Part shown: positions 21,792-33,555 of the stretch, piece by piece
Numbering within the stretch: position 1 is the stretch's first letter
Layout: every line of letters starts with the position of its first letter
NCBI GenBank assembly: GCA_015680685.1
Contig: MNCI01022408.1
Span: forward strand, 530,459 to 586,767
DNA length: 56,309 bases
Direction of reading: 5' to 3'
Source: Gnetum montanum
Lineage: Eukaryota; Streptophyta; Gnetopsida; Gnetales; Gnetaceae
The notes under the pieces: model-generated
Databases searched by the model: none
What the model was told of the DNA's origin: nothing
The model's input: the letters and a program-made list of their open reading frames with translations, nothing else
Made by a program: the position numbers and the translations under genes

Positions 21792-22735
21792 ATGAGTGAA
21801 TCCTCAAGTAAGCAAGAACATTTTAAAATTCTTGAAAATATGTTAAGATTAAAAGTTGAAACTTCATTAGAAGAAGAGAGATCTAAACCAATTATTAAAA
21901 GATTAGCTAGTGGAGTAAGAACTAGAACATCACCATTGCTAAATGTCTTATCTTTTAAAAGAAAAGGTAGATTAATAATATGATCATTTGGGAGAACCAA
22001 AAACATGAACACAACAACTAACCCTCCTCTTATTAATGCATTTTAATTGCCAACTCCATTGTAATTTAATGCTTATAATTACATATTAAAAGCTACTTAT
22101 AAGTACTTGCTTGAATCTTATATAGCTAGAAAATATTATTTAGCCAAAGAATACCTCCATCTTTTTGAACTAGCCTTTTTTCATGCAAATATTCAGCATC
22201 AAGACTAAGCTTGCAAATTATTTGTAGGTAATCTTAGAGATATGGCCCAAATTTGATATTCAAATTTATCAAATAATAGCTTTGCTAATTGGGATGAATT
22301 CAAAGATTTATTTATAATCATGTTTGGAAACAAAATTGAATAACAGCAGCTTTTATTTGATTTAGCTTAACTAAAATTAAAACATAAGAAGTTATTTAGA
22401 GAATTCAATATTAAATTTCAAAGAGTATGTGGATTATTTTAAAATCAGTATCTCCCTAGTGATAATTTATCAAGAAGATACTTATTTGAGTGTTGCAGAT
22501 TCTCAACTTTTGATTTGGCTAAGAAGAACACCAAACATTAATACTTGATCTAATTTATATAGTTAAGCCATAGAGTTAGAAATATAGTTAAATTTATGCC
22601 CTAATGATGCATACCCAATTTCTAGGGAATCAGAAAAAGTTTTAATTTCTATATAGAATATTATTCAATTTAAAAATTTAGCATCCTTCAATTAATTATG
22701 CCAATAGTAGCATGAAGAAATTAAGGAAATATTTT
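21792..22735 (+). pseudogene. gag: gag of B1
   Basis: Opens 'MSESSSKQEHFKILENM' and runs 64 codons before the first stop. The N-terminus parallels A1 (acidic helix, then 'SGVRTRTSP' against 'SGVKTRRSP'). Later frames show 'YLAKEYLHLFELAFFHANIQHQD', in pieces, matching the A1 capsid block. Stops occur throughout and no zinc knuckle is visible. The stop/start overlap seen in A2 is degraded here (TTTTAAGTGATATT). Confidence 0.7.
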
Positions 22736-22739
22736 AAGT

Positions 22740-23880
22740 GATATTTTTAATAAGATTATTAAATTCAAGGAGGTCATGTTTAGGGTAAAAATTAAATATG
22801 AGAAAAAGCATAGGAAAAGCAAAGATCTTAACATCCATGCTAAATTATATGAAGAGGAGGAAAATGAAATCTTGGTAGACTCAAATCTTCTACAACTTGA
22901 ATATCAATATAATAAAGAGCTTCATTCTAAAGTTCATTATGTAGAAAAATAATTAGAAGATGAGTTAATAGAAGATTCAAAATTTGACTCTTCATCAAGC
23001 AATGATATGAACAATAATGAAGAGCCAAGGTATGAGCTATGAAGTACTAAGGAAAAATTGATCACATATAGACCTCCAAATTTAATACTGGTACAAGTAT
23101 TAAAATAAATATTTATGAGTCAAAAGACAAATATAAATTCAAATAAAAAGTTCAACAAGATAAAGAAATCCCTTAAGATACATTTCCAAAAATGTTTAGA
23201 AGGCCAACGTTCTTTGGTGAAGGTAAATATGACATCATCAAAGATCTAAAAAGTATTAAGATTAGCATAAGTTTTTATTTACTACAAAAAGAAAAATAAT
23301 ATTTAAAAATGATTTTAAAGAAATAAAAAATAAAAAGAATGTCAATGAAGTGGTAGCTAACTCTTTTTATGATATTGAAATGCCACTTAGAAAAAACTAT
23401 AGTATAGTAGATAAAGATGCTCCATGTTTCCTTCAAATGCTAAAATATAGAGGTAAATATTTGTATAATTATTATGTTGATTGAAGAGCTACATCTGCTT
23501 TAATGCCTCTTTATATCTAGAAACAACTCAAATTAAAGCCTTAACAGTTATATAAGAAAATTGTCCAAGTTGAAAAAATCACAATAAATATAATAAGACG
23601 ACTCTTACAAATGCTATTACAAGTAGTTTTAAAGATAAGAGTAAAGAGTAGAGTAATAATATGAGTTGTAGACATTCGGATTCATAAAGTTTAATATTGA
23701 GTAGAAGTTGGAGTATGAATTTCATAGAATATATAGTCATCTATTATTCACATATGCGATTATCATGAAAAGGTAAGGTGAATCAAATTTATATAAATAG
23801 TCAACACCTTACAAAGAAAAGCATCACTCCAAATAGTAAGAATAATGTTGTTAATTCCAAAGAAGTTGAATTGTAGTTAG
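22740..23880 (+). pseudogene. Linker and protease region of B1
   Basis: Acidic, Lys-rich linker followed by a protease-like block readable as 'YLYNYYVD', a stop, then 'RATSALMPLYI' near 23480-23515. This corresponds to DSGATSTIMPLSI of A2, so the active-site codons are lost. Downstream 'KIVQVEK' and 'RVKSRVII' match the same protein in A2. Confidence 0.65.
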
Positions 23881-23929
23881 CTCTATATATGAGATGCCTA
23901 TCATATGCGTAAATAAGTTAGAACAATAA

Positions 23930-24290
23930 TATTTAGAAATGTATTTTGATGGAGCTTGTAACTCAAAGGGATCAAGGATCAATGTTGTATTAATCAATCA
24001 AGATGATTAAATTTTTTTTTAAGTAGCTAATTTATAGTTCCACTGTATAAAAAACAAAGCATAATACGAAGTTATTTGCAAAGGAATTAACATGACTATA
24101 GGTAAAGAAGTTAAAAAGATTAAAATAAAAGATGATTTCAAGCTAATTTGTGATCAAATTCAAGGAAAATCTACTAGAGAAAGCTCTTTCTTTATGTCTT
24201 ATAGATAGTTAACACTTAAGTTATTATAAGGATTTGAAGAAATGAGATTAAAAATATTTATAGAGGAAGAAACTATTTGACTAAGCAACT
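23930..24290 (+). pseudogene. aRNH domain of B1, upstream of RT
   Basis: 'MYFDGACNSKGS' (about 23940) gives the first catalytic Asp. 'NKA', a stop and 'YEVICKGI' give the Glu region. 'IKDDFKLICDQIQG' gives the second Asp. The position between protease and RT is the same as in A1 and A2, which shows that the order predates the A/B split. Confidence 0.7.
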
Positions 24291-24499
24291 TGCAATAGTT
24301 CCTTCCATGATGGAACTTTCAATAATAAGAAAGACAAAATTGGTTGTAAAAGAGATCATATTAGAACCTTTAATCCTTGAAAATATTAGAAATCTTTAAG
24401 TATTTGAGGATAATAAATAAATATTTTGTTTCATGAAAAACTAAGGGGAATTTAAGAATCAAGTATTTACAGAAAGGAATACAAGATATAAAATTATTT

Positions 24500-25420
24500 C
24501 AATTTATAAATAGGTGTTTGAATATGAAGAATCATTCAAAAGTAAATTGATAAAGGGAAAGGATATTCGAGACCCAAAATATCAGTCCTACGAGACAACA
24601 AAGACAACAAATCTTAGAATCAAAGATGATACTAAAACTTTAAATATTAGTGAAAGATTAAAACCTTACATGAAAAAAACAACTAATTGATTTATATTAG
24701 AAGAATTTAGATAATTTATCTTGATCATATGATCACTTAATAAATTTTGATTTGAAAGTGATGGTCCATAAAATCCCATTAATTGAGGATTGTAAGATTG
24801 TAAAATAGAAATTAAGAAAATTCAATCTTGTTTTTGAGCTAGTTATGGATGCTAAAATAAAGAAATTACTAAGAGAAAACAACTTATTTAGTATATATTC
24901 TATATGGATATTAAATTTAGTACTAGTCTATAAGAAAACTATAAATATTAGATTATGCATTGACTTTAGAGGTTTGAATGAATCTTTGGTTAATGATAGA
25001 TATCCACTCCCAAGGATTGATAAGATGCTGATTAAGATATCAAACTACTAATTATAGTCATTTTTAGGTGGGTTTTTAAGGAAAAATATATTAATAATGG
25101 ATATGAGTTATAGATATAAAACCACTTTTATTACAAAGTGGGGAATATTTTTATATAAAAAAATTTCTTTTGGTTTCTCAAATGTTAGAGCTACTTTTCA
25201 ATGTACCATGGATATAACTTTTGAACGCCTAATTGGTAAAATGGTGGTTGTATATATAGAAGATATTATACTCTATTTAAAGCATGAGAAAAATCATGTA
25301 CTACATCTACAACAAATTTTCAATTAACATAGAAAGTTTGGAATTTCCTTGAATCCTAAGAAATTTGTTTTTTGGGTAAAATTAGCAAGCTTGTTATGGC
25401 ATAGAATTTGCTAAAAGGAC
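24500..25420 (+). pseudogene. Reverse transcriptase of B1
   Basis: Open pieces at 24845-25051 and 25097-25327 carry 'NIRLCIDFRGLNES', 'RYPLPRIDKMLIKIS', 'YKTTFITKWGIF' and 'SFGFSNVRATFQ'. The active site reads YIED instead of YLDD, so one metal-binding Asp is changed and the copy is dead. The sequence before 24845 is the decayed aRNH-RT connector. Confidence 0.85.
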
Positions 25421-25568
25421 ATTGCAATAGATTAGTCAAGGATACAAGAAATATAAAAATATTAAATAGTCTACAAACAAGAAGTCTTCATGTTTATTAT
25501 TTGAAAACATTAATTTTTTCAAAAGGTTTATTCCAAGATTCACTCAGATAAATAAGCCTTTACTACAT

Positions 25569-25915
25569 ATGCTAAATAAGGATGTGGAAGTTAGGAAGAT
25601 TAAAGAATCCATTAAAGCTTTAGAGCTAATAAAAGAGGTTATTAGGGCAGCTCCATACTTAGCTAAGCCAAAAATTAAGAAGGATTTTTGGTTATATGCT
25701 TTTATGTCCAAAGAATATATAGCTATAATTTTAACACAAAATAATAGTAAAGGAAAAGATCCAATTGTATTCTTTGGATATCAACTTAAGGATGATAAAG
25801 AAAAATATTCTAAATTAGAAAAGAAAGTCTATGCTATCATCAAAGCCTTAGTCCATTTCAAGTATTATTTAGAAAATTCTACTATACATATTATTGTTAT
25901 TATAGGAATCATTGT
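25569..25915 (+). pseudogene. Degenerate gRNH of B1
   Basis: A 115-codon open stretch with 'DFWLYAFMSKEYIAIILTQ', 'FFGYQLKDDKEKYSKLEKK' and 'HFKYYLENSTIHII'. The first catalytic Asp is Phe, as in A1 and A2, and the Glu position is Lys. The domain is cut by the insertion at 25916 before the third catalytic site. Confidence 0.8.
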
Positions 25916-27575
25916 AATGGGTAGAAATTGACACAACCTACAAAAAATTAAGCTAGGGAGTTAATGACCATCAAATGGTCTAGGAAAAACTATCCTTTAG
26001 AAAACTATTCCTCAAATCGAAAGGGGACTTGAAGATCAAAGGATAAATTCAACAATCCAGGTTAGACATTTTGCCAAAGTTAGCAAGTAACAAGAAGCAA
26101 TGAATTACACACACATAAAAAAACCTTCTAAATAATGTCTAAGTAAAAGAAAACAAAACATAATAGAGAAGCATGATTAGTACTAAAAGCATTTGAAACA
26201 ATGTAGAGGAAACATAGATCTATCAATAGATGTGTGCAACTCAAGAAGAAAAATACACAAAAGAAAAAACATATTTGAAACGGATCTAAGTAAAATTAGA
26301 GAAAAAAAATCCTAGAATGAGAAATCAATATTTATAAGAAAAGACAAAAGAACCTACAAAAATGTATTCTTAGCATTATACAAGAGATTAAAGGTGTCTG
26401 ATGAGGAGTTGTGTTACACCATTCTTACTCTAATGAGTGCACTAGTACAAATACAATAGGAATGAAAGCAGATCTAGCAACTGATGATTACAAGAGGAAA
26501 ATCATATCAATGTGTTGATCTTATTTCGAATCTTCACATGTCAAGAGAATAACATAAAGGGACTACAATATGTCATCATGGGGGAGAGAGAAAAGAAAAA
26601 GAAGCTAAAATAAGCAGTAGATCTCTTGAAAGTAAAGCATTGATGAATTTTGTTTGAAAATCTAAATTACTAGCCATATAGTTATAGATTCCAAACCTTT
26701 ACATTGAGGGGTGTTCTCCTATATATAGGCTGAAAATACCTTGTATATTAGGAAAAAATGTTGTAGGAAGGTCCATAGAATGTTCTAAAAGCTTTTGTAA
26801 GGTTCTAGATAGGAGAAATGATGAATAATGGAAAGGTTTGATGTCGGACATTGAAGATGTGATGTAGAACATCAAAATCTGGAGATGAAATTTGACAATG
26901 GATGTCAAAAGCAAGTTCAATGTGAGACATTAAAAAATATAATGTAGGAATGAAAATTAATTTGACTTAAAACCTTAAAATTTGATGATAAAAGCTATTG
27001 TCAAGTGTTAAAGATGAAATTGATGCTAGAAATTAAAAACCTGACACATGAAATCACAAGTAAAATTGATGTCAAATGTCAAAGCTAAAGATAAAAACTA
27101 ATGTCAAATGTCGAAAGTCTGACTTATGATGTTGAAAATCTCTATAGACATGTAACAGCAAATGTCAAAGAGAAGATCTGTGCAACCTATCAAAAAGCTG
27201 ACATAAGGCATTAAAACTAAATTCTCATTCTACACATTAAGATAACCAAAATCAAGATCAATAGTGGAACTATCAACATCAAAACTGAGATGTAGCCAAA
27301 ATGACATGATCAATGATGCAAAACATTATTTCTAGTAAGTTGAAGATTAAATACTAGAAGGGACACTACAAATGACATGAGAAGTCAAATCTAGGCTATT
27401 GAAGAAGACTTTAAATTCTAAAAAATCCATAAAGTGTACTCAAGTCTTTGACTCAAGCTAAAAAAGCTAAAGTGGGTACAATAATTTTGATCTTAGAACC
27501 AACTATATGAGAATTTATATCTCAATAGAAAATTAGATTAAAATGGACTAGTTGGATGATTAAGATACAATAGTT
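25916..27575 (-). repeat. Unidentified insertion, possibly a solo LTR
   Basis: About 1.66 kb separates gRNH from integrase in B1. The comparison with A1, which lacks it, defines the edges only roughly. A reverse-oriented CCTATATATAGG near 26719-26730 looks like a TATA box, and 26820-27210 is a field of degenerate TGTCAAA/GATGTCAA repeats. I see no gene, clear terminal repeats or target duplication. Confidence 0.45.
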
Positions 27576-27599
27576 TAAATTTAATGTAAAGACATGTAA

Positions 27600-28930
27600 A
27601 ACATTGAAAAACATTGCGTGGTGATAGCAAGTACTAAAGAATCTAAAGAAAATTTAGTAGCCTTGATTGAATCTACAAACTGGTATGATGATATTATTAA
27701 GTTTCTAGCTCATTGAGAAGTCCCTTAGAATTTAACCAATAGTTAGAAGAGAGTCATTGTCCAAACGCTAAGATATACATTTTAATTAGGAAAATATTAT
27801 ATTGAAGATATTTTAGTGAATAATTACTAGAATGTATGCTAGATCCAAAAAATAGTAGAAATTTAGACCAATTTTATGATCATTATGATCTGTATTATGA
27901 GTATCCTAAAACTATGATGCAACATGTTATATGATATGAATTTTATTGTTCCACAATGTATCAAGATTTTAATAAACAAATTCAAACATGTTTTTAGTGA
28001 CAAATTCATGGACCTAAGCTTAAAAATTCTAGTTCTTTAATAAAAATTATAGTGGTGGATTAACCTTTTTAACACTAGAAACTTGACTTTATAGAAACTA
28101 TTACTTCATACAAAGCTAGACATATGTTTAACTTGACAACTAAAAATTCTTTTACAAAGTGGCTTGAGGTTAAGGCCCCTATAAAATTCACATCATAGGA
28201 TGTAATTAGGTTTTTGAAATGTCATATCATTAATTATTTTAGAATTCCCAAGTCACTAGTTTTTGATAATGGACTTGCTTTTTAGTTAATTGAATTCATA
28301 GAATGGACTTTGAAAAAGGAAATATTTCTTTTTCCCTCATCAAAATTCCTCAAGGGAATGATTTGGCTAAATCATTAAATAAAAAGCTAGAATACAATAC
28401 AAACACTTACTAAATAAAAATCCATATAATTGACATGAACATTTGTAAGGAGCTTTATGGAAGGATCGAACTAGAATTTAAAAATCAATAGTTACTTCCC
28501 CATTCAACTTTATCTATGGATTTAATGCTCATATTACAAAAAAAAATCATGTCATTGGTAGCATAATTCAAGGATAATTATAGTAAAAAATGGATAAAGG
28601 CTCAAGTTTAATGATTTTGTTATTAAAAAGAGAGGCAAAATAGATAAGCCTAGAGATAAGCTCTTATACAATGTAGCTCTAACAAAGAGATGGTTTAATC
28701 ATTGATCATGAAGGAGATATTTTAGAGAAGATGACTTAGTCCTATTATGGAAAATTAATAAGAAATATTAACATAATAAATTGACTGCTAAATGGATGGA
28801 TCCATTAACCATAAATTAATAAGTGTAGGTAGGACTTTGTCAACTACGTTAGATGGACATGTGTTCAAATACCCATATAACATCCTCCATTTTAAGCATT
28901 ACATTAGGCAATTGCCCACTTAAAGGTAGC
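27600..28930 (+). pseudogene. Integrase of B1
   Basis: Follows A1 block by block: 'FYDHYDLYYEYPKTMMQH' in pieces, 'QIHGPKLKNSSS', 'TKNSFTKWLEVKAP', 'FRIPKSLVFDNGLAF' (second Asp), 'NDLAKS' where A1 has 'NGLAES' (catalytic Glu replaced by Lys) and a C-terminal part ending 'HYIRQLP'. Many stops. Confidence 0.75.
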
Positions 28931-29035
28931 TTAGTTGAGCTTGATAAGAGATGTAAATATGTATATAATTTAACTTAGTCATAAAGAATATAAATAATGA
29001 GAAAAAATGAAAGAAAATATGGTTATTAGATGAAG

Positions 29036-29045
29036 TTATAAATAG
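29036..29045 (+). promoter_or_regulatory. TATA-like box before ORFx of B1
   Basis: TTATAAATAG lies in the same place as the A1 internal TATA box, between integrase and ORFx. It is only 16 bases before the first ATG, so a later in-frame ATG (about 29136) might be the one used. Confidence 0.35.
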
Positions 29046-29060
29046 TTTTAATTTAAGAGA

Positions 29061-29306
29061 ATGATAGAAAACATTATGAACATAGCAAGAACATCAACAA
29101 GAAAAGGGAGATTCATTGATAAGAGAAAACTCAAGATGAAGGCTAGAACTTTTATTCCTTACCTCTCTAGATGTTATTCAAAACATGTTCAAAGGATGTA
29201 CTGTAGAGCTATAACATATGGATCCTTATGTAACTATCCTTTTATGACTTGGCTTTCTAATGAATTTACTCTACTCATAAGTAGAATATCAATTCACATT
29301 AGATAA
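29061..29306 (+). CDS. ORFx of B1 (short form), unknown function
   Basis: An 81-codon open frame in the same position as ORFx of A1. A Lys/Arg-rich start is followed by the conserved block 'FIPYLSRCYSKHV', then 'GSLCNYPFMTWLSNEF'. Against A1 roughly 22 of 48 residues match in this block, including C, S, HV, Y, G, PFM, WLS and EF. The acidic C-terminal half of A1 is absent because of a stop at 29304. A block that stays open while gag and pol have decayed is notable, though 81 codons could survive by chance. I do not recognise the family. Confidence 0.6.
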   Translation: MIENIMNIARTSTRKGRFIDKRKLKMKARTFIPYLSRCYSKHVQRMYCRAITYGSLCNYPFMTWLSNEFTLLISRISIHIR

Positions 29307-29521
29307 TGAATTGAATACTTTGAGTATTCAAATTTATCTCTAGAGAAGGAGAAAATAGAAGAAAGTCTAGGTCAAGAGTTTAACTATAAAAAATTGTTGG
29401 CTTCTTAACATTAGAGTAATGAGTAGTGATGATATGACACTAAGAAACAACAAAATACTAGACGTAAAGATTAAAAAAATTTAAATTCCAAGACTCTTAT
29501 TCAAAAGTTCTAGAATCATCA
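29307..29521. other. B1 sequence between ORFx and element E
   Basis: Continues the eroded C-terminal part of ORFx ('LEKEKIEESLGQEF' in frame pieces), then AT-rich sequence. It is interrupted by the target duplication of E. Confidence 0.4.
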
Positions 29522-29526
29522 ACAAG
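29522..29526. repeat. Target-site duplication of E, left
   Basis: ACAAG, repeated exactly at 39426-39430. Confidence 0.9.
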
Positions 29527-30358
29527 TGATGAACCATGATTTGTCAGGCTCCAATATCGGACCCTCGATATCAGGTATGCAATATTGCAGCCTCACTAGT
29601 GATATCGGATACATGATATCGTGGTTCTTGTGTGAGCGTATAAATACACAATTGGACGCATGGGAGAGTCATAGGAAAAGCTACTATTAGAGTAGGATCT
29701 TTTTGTCAGTTTTCAATTCCTCTCAATCCTTTCCCCAATGCATGCTCGTAGTGTGATGATTGTAATTGTATGAAACCTTTATTCAAGTGTGACATACTTG
29801 GACATGCACATGACTAGCAATAAAGATCGAGATTACTTCATCACTGTAGCATTCACTTATTTTTAACTATTATTTATTACTTTCTTACTTAATATCTCTT
29901 TACCTTCCCCTCTTATCCCTATTATTAAAAATGAAATGAGTACAACTTAATCATGATCATTTAAGTGTGACTACTTGGTATCCTAGTAGTGTACCTAGGT
30001 AATCCACTTGGTAATCCCAATATTAGTACACGAGGTCCAAGATGTGTACAGATGATTAAGGATGGATGATCATCACACTTAGGCTAGCTTATATTCTCTC
30101 CTCCCATTCCCTCTTAGCTTAAACGAAGTTATTTTCTATTGCCTCTAGGAGTAGCACTAGTCTAGGACCACATCATACACACTCTAGACTAAACCATAAG
30201 TGACAAAGAAAATACTAGTCTAGGTGGGAAGATAGTGAATTGCAATCAATGTGTAACTATCTAGATACCACAACTAGCCTGTCTATGGAGTTCAACCAAA
30301 TCGTGCATGAACGATTGTATTCGTATGGTTGAGTGTAGGGGTACCTTGCCACTCATCA
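29527..30358 (+). repeat. 5' LTR of E
   Basis: Pairs with 38591-39425. Contains three GATATC hexamers (29567, 29601, 29615) shortly before a TATA box (TATAAATA, 29639-29646). Ends CACTCATCA. Confidence 0.93.
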
Positions 30359-30359
30359 T

Positions 30360-30377
30360 TGGCACCGTTGCCATGGC
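30360..30377 (+). promoter_or_regulatory. Primer-binding site of E (tRNA-Asp type)
   Basis: TGGCACCGTTGCCATGGC starts two bases after the LTR and resembles TGGCGCCGTTGCCGGGGA, the tRNA-Asp site known from Athila-like plant elements. It is clearly different from the A/B-family PBS. Confidence 0.8.
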
Positions 30378-30491
30378 TGGTGCTAGTTATTTAGATTAGT
30401 TATATCATACAAGATCATTGTAACAAAGTATTCATGATATATCTCTTAGAAAAGAAATAAATTTTAATTAAGTCACACATGATTCATAGCA

Positions 30492-32534
30492 ATGTCTCTC
30501 TCACAAGACTATGATAACGCAATAACTAGTAAGGCAATTCATTAGAGAACCAACGAATTATACGATGATGAAGACGAAGTTTGGAGTATTCAATCTGATG
30601 CAGGGGTCTCCTAGGTACATAAAAAAAGACAAAATCACCTCAACTCATAAATTCATAACCCACCTAGTGATGATGAACCTCTGCTGGCCACTAAGAGCCT
30701 AATGCATATACAAGAGGTTGTTTGAATATCCCGCAAGCATCGTATGGAAAGTTGTCTACCTAGGTTTGATTTTAAAAACTTTTTCATGTTTTTAGGAGGC
30801 TATGATTTACACCCACAACATCAGTTACAAGCCTTCTATGATGCTTGTGTATGGAACAATATTGATAATGGGTGGAAAAACCTTAAGCTCTTTTCTACGA
30901 CACTGATTGGCCAAGCAAAAGTATGGTACAGGTCCTTAAGACCAAAATCAATTTGACGTTGGCTGACAATGGTAGAACTCTTTAGTGGAAGATATCAAAC
31001 CTATGCAAGAGTGTTAGCCTTAAGGAAACAAATCCAAGAGTGGAAACAAGTGTAACATGAACCCTTGGACATGGCCTTAGAAAGATATTATGCATTGTTA
31101 AATAATTGCCTAGGCCATGGATTCTCCGAGGAAAGGCTAATGTACCACATCATAGGTGGGATCCGTAACAAGATAAGGGAGATCCTAGGGATGTATACTT
31201 GAGGTCAATTATATGAGCTAAAAACCCACCAATTTCAAGAGCTTATTAAGCAGGTAGCAAAAGAAGAAGGAGAAATGGCTAAATGGGAGAATGTTGAAAG
31301 CTCTCAAAAACACCAAAATCTCTAATTAGCAAAGGTCCATGATCATGAAGAGGAGAAATCAACTCACCTCAAGGAGGTGGAATCATCTTTTCCAATACTA
31401 TAATCACTAGGTGAAATTGAGGCAAAGATCAATAAGATGATGGAATGGATACATGAAAAATACAGAGAATATTCCAACACTATTAGAGGTAGAACCATGA
31501 CAAACCAAGAAGCAGGATAGAACACCCTTAGACAATCGGAAAGAAAGGTTGAAAAGAATAAGAACTCAACTGCTAATCATACATATCAATGTAACATTTT
31601 CCTATATGATCACCCTAAAGGTTAATGTCCAATCTTGTCATATTTACATGAGCATTGGGGAAGAATGTTACATCCAGAGTTTGTAAAAAAATATTGTGTT
31701 CAATCACAATGGAAAAAATCCTAGTCATGGGGGAGGCCACCCTCAAACTAGTTACACCCTTCATATCATTCAAACCTAAGTGCTTATTAGGTTAAGCATC
31801 CTGTTTCCCCAACTAGGTCAACATCCTCTATCTCGTCACATTATTATCATTCTCCTAAATACTATCAACCCATATCCTATCCAACATAATCACCACCTCA
31901 TGTGCCTTACACTTCTCCTCACCCTCAATATTATCATCCTTCACCTCCTTCTACATCACCACCAATAGTACTAGCAGGTTTTGCACCACAACATCAACCC
32001 ACGAACGTTACTTGTGCTACTATGTTCAATAGAAATGGAGGTCCTCCACAACGTCAAAAGAATCCTTTTTTTAGGCATAACCAAAGAAATAGACAACATG
32101 ATTTCAAAACCACTACACCCTCCAACCAAGCCCAAGTTCAACACTACGATGCATCTTTCTCCTCAAATACAACACCTCATGTTATCTTAACAAGGTCATC
32201 ACTCAATACTCCAACTACCAGGTAGCCCAATGAATATAGCCATGTAGGGAGAGATATCGAGCCTTGCATACCATCTTACGGTCATGGGTTCCATAGTGGG
32301 TCAACTCCTTATCAATTGACTACATCTCATAATTTGTCTCATTATGCCTACTTTAATCAAGTGTGTGAACCCCAAATTGGGTATATTCCAACCACCACAT
32401 CGAAGGACACCCAGTGGTTTGGATATGACCAGACTCTGATGTCTCTAAATGCTTGGATCCAAAATTTTCATTTATTAATTCTAGCCATGCTCAATTGTTT
32501 AGTTAAGAGGGATATCATCCATTCTAACAAGTAG
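30492..32534 (+). pseudogene. gag: gag-like ORF of E (681 codons, many stops, no frameshift)
   Basis: One reading frame from the ATG at 30492 to the stop at 32532-32534. The capsid-like part (30744-31300) has 'FMFLGGYDLHPQHQLQAFYD', 'GQAKVWYRSL', 'MALERYYALLNNC' and 'EERLMYHIIGGI', typical of plant retrotransposon gag. A basic/acidic helical region and a Pro/Gln/His/Tyr-rich C-terminal third (31780-32230) follow. About a dozen stops interrupt it, mostly explainable as CAG, CAA or CGA turned into TAG, TAA or TGA. I see no standard CCHC knuckle. Loss of function by point mutation alone suggests slow methylation-type decay. Confidence 0.75.
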
Positions 32535-33555
32535 AATTAGTAAATATTTTCCTTTTCTTTAATTTTACAATTTTTGTTTTCTAGTTTTTCATCTTTCAAT
32601 TTATTGTTTTATCTTTTTATGGGTAATCTCATCTATGAATAAAACACTCATGTAACTCGTTGGTTGAGGTGTTGTTCTATGCTATCAAGTCTCGGGTAAC
32701 TAATTATTTGGATAGCAAGCCCATCATATCCACCCACCCACCCATTTTATTAATAAGAGGTTCCACTCTGGGTACGATGGTATTCTTGTCATCATGAAAA
32801 CTTAAAAGTAATTTTGTCCTCATTATGCCCAAAGCAAAAAATGATGGACTAAGAGCGAATGGCCAAGGTGTGACATCAAGGGAACTTGTGGATTCTCTTT
32901 GGTGACATCTATAGGAGTTATCATGCAACCTAGTTGTGCTAAGATCCTTGTAGATCTAATGAAAAATGGAAGCAAGAGTAATAAAGGCACTCAATAAAAT
33001 AAAAAAACAAATGCTATTCTAGGGGGTCCCACTGGAAAGACATGCACCCATGCCTAAAGGTAAGTGGCTTCTCTAGATTACACATAAAAAAAACAAACAA
33101 AAAAGAAGAAGAGAGAATGTGTTAAAGCAACGAAACAAAAAAAGAGAGAGATCTAGGAAAAAAGTGCTACAAAGCAATTCTGAATCACTCCTCCCTTAAA
33201 CAAAACACTAAGTGATTGCATGCCTTGTTGTCATGGTACTCTTATGGTTGTCCATCATGGGATGAAACAATGCAATGTCATTGATTGGAGGAATGAACTT
33301 GGTCTTGAGTTTGGAGCAACAGGGTAATGACACATTAATCATGCCCTACACTTAGGATTAATTGTGCCCTAGGTCAGCTACCTCATGTCCCAATCTCTAC
33401 AATCCCTTCTACAATTCACCTCATCTTGCTATTCATGTATTTGTGATTCGTGTCTTGTGTAGCATTGAATTCGTATCTCATCACAGTGATATCTATATGT
33501 GTGTGTTTTTTGGAATTGGTATGGATTACATTTCATCCTCTAGTGCCTACAGACA
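32535..33555. other. Non-coding stretch of E between gag and the palindrome
   Basis: No pol motif in any frame. It contains a short (CCCA)n run near 32736 and a donor-like AAAGGTAAGT at about 33057-33066. This is where pol would be expected in an autonomous relative. Confidence 0.5.
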
